Part shown: in pieces, positions 59,134 to 64,000 of the stretch
Layout of the letters: every line of letters starts with the position of its first letter
How positions within the stretch are numbered: position 1 is the first letter of the stretch
Origin: Diorhabda sublineata
Lineage: Eukaryota; Arthropoda; Insecta; Coleoptera; Chrysomelidae
Direction: 5' to 3'
Assembly (NCBI RefSeq): GCF_026230105.1
Contig: NC_079474.1
Coordinates: 4,970,187 to 5,034,186 of the forward strand
Length of the DNA stretch: 64,000 nucleotides
The notes under the pieces: generated by a model
What the model saw: only the letters and a program-made list of their open reading frames with translations
Databases searched by the model: none
What the model was told of the DNA's origin: nothing
Position numbers and translations under genes: made by a program

Positions 59134-60396
59134 TATGAACCTTCTTCCAAATGAGGTTTCAAATGTAAAATAACTCGAAGATCATGAGCGCAACTTCAAT
59201 TGAAAGGTTGATAGATCAAATTTCATTGGAAACGGCAATAGCAAAGTCAATTTTCTTTGAAAAATGTTTACTTTAGAATTATTTGTAGTCCAAAAAAAAA
59301 GAAAACCAAATGAAATGTTCTTTTTCAAATCACATTTCATCTAATGCACTGAAAATTAAAATTTCTGTGTAAATTGAGTACAATTAATCCTTAAAAATGA
59401 GTTAAATACTGATGATGTCAAAGCTGGAAAAGTACCTATATCATGAGAATGGGGAGGTTCATAAATGTGAAGGATTGTTAGTCATATACTTTTTATAAAA
59501 ATCTGCTAATCAATATTCATTGTCCAGCTACTAAAAAAATGGTTGTTGTAACCAAATAATAGTAAATCAACATAGAAACACCATAAAAGTAGACGGTTGA
59601 TTTGGTGACCAATGGGATAAAATTTAAAACGACTACAACTTTATCAACTTTGTTATCATCATCTTCTATTATATTTAAATCATTCCTAAAATCCAGTTGT
59701 ACCAAGATTCAAATTAGAAATTTTTCAGTACATTTTAAAAATATGTTTATTTTTCTTCACTTTTCTTCACGATATGACAAATTTCGACAGATTCAACTAT
59801 CAACTAAAATCATACTTCTAAAGACTGTACTACTTTATTCATATTATCTGATATTATATATTGATATAAATTTAAGAAAATGAAATATTTTTATGGCTTT
59901 TTTACTTTGGCTTAATAGTTTTGTCTCTTATCCCTTCTTAATTAACATAGGCATGAGTATTTGATAATTTTAAATTACTTATAAATTAGATTATCTATTA
60001 TGTAATTCATATAATATAAATAGTATTTCAATGTTTTAGAATACTGTATATTTTTAAAAAATATCTCAAACTGTACCAGGATAGTAACTAAAATTTAATT
60101 TTCTCACTGATAGTGGTAGAAAGAGACATTATAACAAAATATTCTGCCAGATGTAGCACAACTGTTGGAACAACTATTTTCTGCTGGGAAATTGAAGCAA
60201 ACGAAAAGGACCTTCCAGTACAAAGCTTTGGAAACTTGAGATTAATAATGGTGCAGTCCAACACCATCTGATCATTGTTAAACACTGTGTTTTGTGGCTA
60301 TTTATGAAGGAAAACATCTATATTCACAATAATGATGATGATACCAATACTATATCAACTTAAGAAATGATGGAATCTGTATATTAACTAGATTAC
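59134..60396. other. no supported feature
   Basis: AT-rich DNA with long A/T runs and no recognised motif. Confidence 0.4.
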
Positions 60397-62031
60397 CCGG
60401 AAAACTTTGTTTCCCCATATATGTTATATCTAGAAAATATTTTTCTATTTGAAATAACGAATATATTTCAACAAAACAACAAAAATATTAATTCATATTT
60501 TTATTATTAATTATGCGAGAACATGCCACATATAGTTGTCCAATAACCACTTTGGAACGAGCTTAATATTCAATATCAGGCTCATACTGGAATGCTGCTC
60601 TAAGAAATACATTTGATGTGAATACCCGAAGAACTTGTTGGCGTTGTTGGTCAATTCCTCTACGTCTGTTGTTCATGAATCTTCACGTTTCTCTTCGTTG
60701 ATTTCTCTCATCTCGTGCCTCTTACAATTTAAATTCACGTTGCTGAGCCGTGCTCACACGCACATCTGCATTCTTTTGTTGGATTTGTTTGCCTGATCTT
60801 CGTGTTCTTATATCTTGCATGACTCTAAAGTTGATTGTTCGACGACTCGAATGGTCCCTTTGCGTTTTACTGGTATTTGCTGTACATATAACCTAATAAT
60901 AAATCAAGTTATACTACTTATTGGTGAGAAATAACGACTTAATATTGTATTCGTTTGTTTATTATTTGATTCACCTTCACTATAATAAAACACGTATATT
61001 TATCAAACATGTGGTACACGTTTCTGTATTGATTTAAAACTATTTGCAAAAAATGTTATGTACAATATGTACAGGTACGATAATGGAATAATGGTTGTTG
61101 GGAACTCACAACACGTGTTTATTCACATCAGGTAAAAACTGTCTTTTCAGTTATTAATATATTGTGAGAAAATAATTATTGCACTGGAAATTAATGATAA
61201 ATTTACGATGGGAGTAAAATTAAAATGAGAGCTGCACAGAAAAATCAAAATGATACGTAGAACAGTCACTGCTAGAATTAATACACAAATAAAATTAGAT
61301 ACAGGAGACCGGTGAAGGTGAAATATCAATTAAATCTAGAAAAAAATATTATTATTAATTAATTATTAGTATTAATATTATTATATTCGATTGCAATCTT
61401 GCAACCATATTGCGGATAATATTATTTTTTTTTCGCGGATCTGTGGATAAAATAAAAGTCGTGATGGAAAAATAGAGGTGAATCGTAGATGTTGAGATTA
61501 ATATTATTTTTTTTTCCATTCCAAGTCATGACAAAATAAAAACAAAAATATTGCCAAAAAAATTAAAGCTTATAATTAACAATTAAAAAATGATGCGGAA
61601 GGGTAAAAATTTAGGGATGTATGTATGCTTATATTCTGTATCATAAAAAAATAAAAACGAAAAGTTTCCTCTTAGAAATAAAAAAAACAAAATTAAGGGG
61701 TGGATCGCCCTCAACATTTATGGGTATGAAAAATAGATCTTGGCCGATTCTCAGACCTAATGAATATGCATATAAAATTTCATGGAAATCGGTTAAGCTG
61801 TTTCGGAGGATTATGCTAACTAACATTGAGACATTTTAAGATTCTCCCAGTTTTTGCAGCATTTTTCATTGATGCTTCGCTCCTATTGTTCGTAGCGTGT
61901 TATAAAGCCTAAAGCCTTCCTCGATAAATGGACTAACTAACACAAAAATAATTTTTCGATTCGAACCACTAGCTCCTGAGATTATCCCGTTCAAATAAAC
62001 AAACTCTTCAGATTTATAATATTAGTATAGA
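60397..62031 (-). mobile_element. Helitron, minus strand, internally deleted
   Basis: On the minus strand the 5' end is near 62031, with ACTAATATTATAAATCTGAA and then AACGGGATAATCTCAGGAGC, the common 5' region of insect Helitrons. The 3' end, complement of CTAGATTACCCGGAAAACTT at 60395-60414, reads ...CCGGGTAATCTAG. Between are a protein remnant (60480-60870) and a segment at 61640-61840 (CCGATTCTCAGACCTAATGA; ATTTCATGGAAATCGGTTAA) that looks like a piece of another dispersed repeat in plus orientation. Full elements are 5-8 kb, so most of the Rep/helicase gene is missing. Confidence 0.7.
60480..60870 (-). pseudogene. Helitron Rep/helicase remnant: N-terminus joined to C-terminal motif
   Basis: Minus-strand frames start with Arg/Gln-rich sequence (RTRRSGKQIQQKNADVRVST, EARDERNQRREKRED) typical of the N-terminus of insect Helitron proteins. 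Then comes AFQYEPDIEY, with a stop, and SKVVIG, which matches the segment before the first zinc finger. The sequence then runs straight into QLYVACSRI, a motif from the last 40 residues of the helicase. The zinc-finger, HUH nuclease and nearly all helicase sequence lies in the missing part. Confidence 0.55.
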
Positions 62032-62226
62032 TAGTGATCATTTTTTTTAACCAGTACTGTTAATTTTATATCTCCACAATAACGTAATAACCTAACCTAA
62101 CCTAACCACTAGATCCTGAGATTATCCCGTTCAAATAAACAAACTCTTCAGATTTATAATATTAGTATAGATAGTGATCATTTTTTTTTAACCAGTACTG
62201 TTAATTTTATATCTCCACAATAACGT
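61964..62226. repeat. tandem duplication of the Helitron 5' end, period 140 bp
   Basis: AACCACTAG.TCCTGAGATTA at 61964 recurs at 62104 and the copies stay near identical for 123 bp (ending AATAACGTA). One T-run differs by one base. The 17 bases between them are the telomere-like repeat. Confidence 0.95.
62088..62107 (-). repeat. TTAGG-type repeat at the duplication junction
   Basis: TAACCTAACCTAACCTAACC is four units of the insect telomere repeat (TTAGG on the minus strand), lying exactly between the two duplicated copies. Too short to prove origin. Confidence 0.8.
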
Positions 62227-62231
62227 ATTTT

Positions 62232-62642
62232 CTACTGCTGCTACTCTTTCTATTCTTTTAGTTATTGTTAAAATATTGTCTAAATAAATTGCTTAAAACA
62301 ATATGTATTAGTATTTACTTTACTCAGTTCTTTATCCTTATAAAGACTTGATGACATCTCAATGTGCTCTTCGGTTACCACTAATAATAGGAACCTACAG
62401 TTTAATGACAGTAACAAACATCAATGCTGAGATTGAACCATGATAGCTCAATCTTGGACTATTCCCTCCATATCATTGTTCAGAAATTTGGTACATAATA
62501 GCACAGACCTAGTTGCCTTAACGTTTGATGCTACACCTGGTTTACCAGTTGGTCTTCAGTATCTTCCTCTATCTTTGTATACCTACACACTTAAAAGTAT
62601 TAACATGGTGATGGCGATGATATTGCTGCTTTGTTACAATCC
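62232..62642. other. no supported gene
   Basis: A frame at 62440-62649 (69 codons, hydrophobic end) is not recognised and is not taken as a gene. Confidence 0.4.
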
Positions 62643-63435
62643 TTATTAATATTATAAATATGAAAGCGTGAATTTTTGTTACGCTTTCACGCAAAAACAA
62701 CTTGACGAATCATCATCAAACTTTGTACATATATTCTGGGAGGTACTAGAAGTAACATAGTACACTTTTTATTAAAAAAAAATATTTTTTACAAGAATAT
62801 CTATTTAATCTATATATCCAATTCAATTGACTATAGTTCCAGCTGTTTGGAATATTTGAGTTCAGGTACCATTGGAATTTTCAACTATCACTGAAATTTT
62901 ATGTCTAAAAAACGTCTCGGAAGCGTAAATCTACATTATCTAAAAATTCGTCACGAGCCCGTGCACGAAATCAAGAATCTTCGGTTCATGCAGAGCTGAG
63001 AAGACAACAGCAAGCAAGGCGACAAATTGATTTGAGAGCTGCTGAAACACCTCTTCAGACCCAACGACGTTTGGAAAGACATGCTCAACAGCGGGTAGCT
63101 AGAAGAGCGATAGAAACGTCAGAACAATCACAGGCTAGGAGAATTGTTCGAGCAGAAATAGATACCACGCGCCGTCGAAATTAACTTATAGTCTACAAAA
63201 ATATTCTAGATTAATACTCAACGTTATTATTATTACAATTCAAAACTATTTATTTTTGTAACATTTGTTATTGTATTGCATGCTTTTAAACTTCATTGTA
63301 TGTAGTAATTTTTAAAAATCGATAATACTGACCAAGCGATTAAATGAAGTTATCATATTGATATGTTTCTAATATAATGATTTCTGATAATTATTTAATG
63401 GATTCGAGGCGAGTGAAGCCGCGGGTAAAAGCTAG
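62643..63435 (+). mobile_element. short Helitron, plus strand, 5' and 3' ends present
   Basis: The 5' end has TTAATATTATAAATATGAAA, TTACGCTTTCACGCAAAAAC and CATATATTCTGGGAGGTACT, a typical insect Helitron left region. The 3' end CGAAGTGA..CCGCGGGTAAAA then GCTAG (CTAG at 63432-63435, followed by T) is a typical right end with a GC-rich stretch. Length is about 793 bp, so only the start of the gene is left (62901-63184). Confidence 0.75.
62901..63184 (+). pseudogene. Helitron Rep/helicase N-terminal stub
   Basis: Begins MSKKRLGS, then after a frameshift gives SKNSSRARARNQESSVHAEL, RRQQQARRQIDLRAAETPLQ and RRLERHAQQRVARRAIETSE, a strongly Arg/Gln-rich coiled region ending RAEIDTTRRRN and a stop. 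This is how Helitron proteins of insects start. The zinc finger, Rep and helicase domains are missing. Confidence 0.65.
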
Positions 63436-63474
63436 TATAGAAATAAATATAATGGATAAAATAATGATAATCTT

Positions 63475-63930
63475 CAATATATTCTTCCTTTATTGCCACA
63501 CTCTTTGTGGAACGTCTGACTAAAGCTTCCATGCCATTATAAAAATATATGATACAGCTTTAGAGTCTAAATTTTCGTACATCGTTTGTTTAATTTCATC
63601 GTCACCTCGGCTGATTGTGCCGCGCCTTTTTTTGATAATTTTTAATGCAATAAGTAAGTCAAAGAAATATACCGCGTTTGCGGTTGTATTTAACTAAATC
63701 GAAAGCATACAATTGCAGTGCCAGATATTGTGATAATTACTTTTTTGGTGTTTTTGCTTTTTTTGGTACGAGTTCTCCTTTACGATGGCACTCCATGGAA
63801 TCTCTTATTGATGTGGGATCATAGTAAAATTGACATAATTGCTTGACTTGATGCAATATCGTGTTCAATGCAATGTAAGTGCGCAATATTTCTTGATAAA
63901 AGCATGCACAGATGAAGCTCATTGTTTCAT
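63475..63930 (-). pseudogene. mariner transposase relic, minus strand
   Basis: The minus-strand frame 63922-63737 has FYYDPTSIRDSMECHRKGEL and VPKKAKT, matching the segment after the first catalytic Asp in mariner transposases (YDPTSKRESMEWHRKGE). Then, after a frame break, VYFFDLLIALKIIKKRRG and DDEIKQTMYENLDSKAVSYI, continuing MAWKL and VPQRVW, match the end of the protein (DDEV..AVH.WL...P..FY..GI..L..RW.KC). The sequence with the second and third catalytic Asp is deleted between them. It probably continues past the window end. Confidence 0.65.
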
Positions 63931-64000
63931 GTAAGATCTCGCAATTGCAACATTATTATATTGGTACCATTTTTATTGCGTGCTAGCTGCAAGTCTAAGG

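Noticed and set aside
62440..62649. 69-codon frame with a hydrophobic C-terminus
   Set aside because: Could be a peptide or an exon end but nothing supports a start, splice sites or a family.
20270..64000. Downstream channel exons (C-linker, cyclic nucleotide-binding domain)
   Set aside because: I looked for WFDYLW-, FGEIS- and RTASVRS-type coding blocks next to acceptor sites and saw none; absence by eye is not proof.

Overview
This is an AT-rich insect nuclear DNA window, dominated by decayed transposable elements. The evidence for an insect is spliced, intron-split coding sequence of a CNG-like cyclic nucleotide-gated channel, together with insect-type mobile DNA: several mariner lineages, Tc1, piggyBac, PIF/Harbinger, a pogo-like tail, Helitrons, jockey, CR1 and RTE retroposon tails, Ty3/Gypsy-type LTRs and tyrosine-recombinase (Crypton-type) elements. 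A short TTAGG-type motif fits an arthropod. A beetle or another large-genome insect is my guess; the window itself does not settle the order.

The only host gene I can support is on the plus strand. Three exons (14596-14777, 17980-18221, 19870-20269) join in a consistent reading frame with consensus splice sites. They encode the membrane core of a CNG-like channel from the S1 helix to just after S6, including S4, the pore and the filter TTIGD. I found neither the 5' exons nor the cytoplasmic C-linker and nucleotide-binding exons, so the rest of the window is either long introns of this gene or intergenic DNA. The second intron (18222-19869) holds a broken tyrosine-recombinase element on the same strand.

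Layout: 1-13.9 kb holds a mariner end, a jockey tail, a minus-strand LTR next to a piggyBac relic, three more mariner relics, a MITE copy and a Helitron end. 14.6-20.3 kb is the channel region with a jockey relic in intron 1 and the recombinase in intron 2. 22-26 kb holds CR1, Harbinger, RTE and mariner relics. 26-33 kb is mostly featureless AT-rich DNA with one DDE transposase relic. 33-39 kb holds a mariner, an LTR, short direct repeats, a GC-richer inverted-repeat element, a possible env-like relic and a transposase tail. 39.2-40.9 kb is a 173-bp satellite whose monomers alternate in two types. 41-52 kb holds small mariner, IS630-like, pogo-like, Tc1 and foldback elements. 54.5-64 kb holds a second recombinase relic, a MITE, LTR pieces, a Tc1 relic, two opposed Helitrons and a last mariner relic.

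All mobile-element genes seen are broken by stops, frameshifts or deletions; none looks able to move itself. I found no intact undescribed system. The most interesting structures are the dimeric higher-order satellite, the recombinase nested in the channel intron, the Helitron-end duplication with a telomere-like junction, the 35.2-35.8 kb inverted-repeat element with tRNA A-box-like ends, and an internally deleted Helitron that seems to join the start of its protein to the very end.
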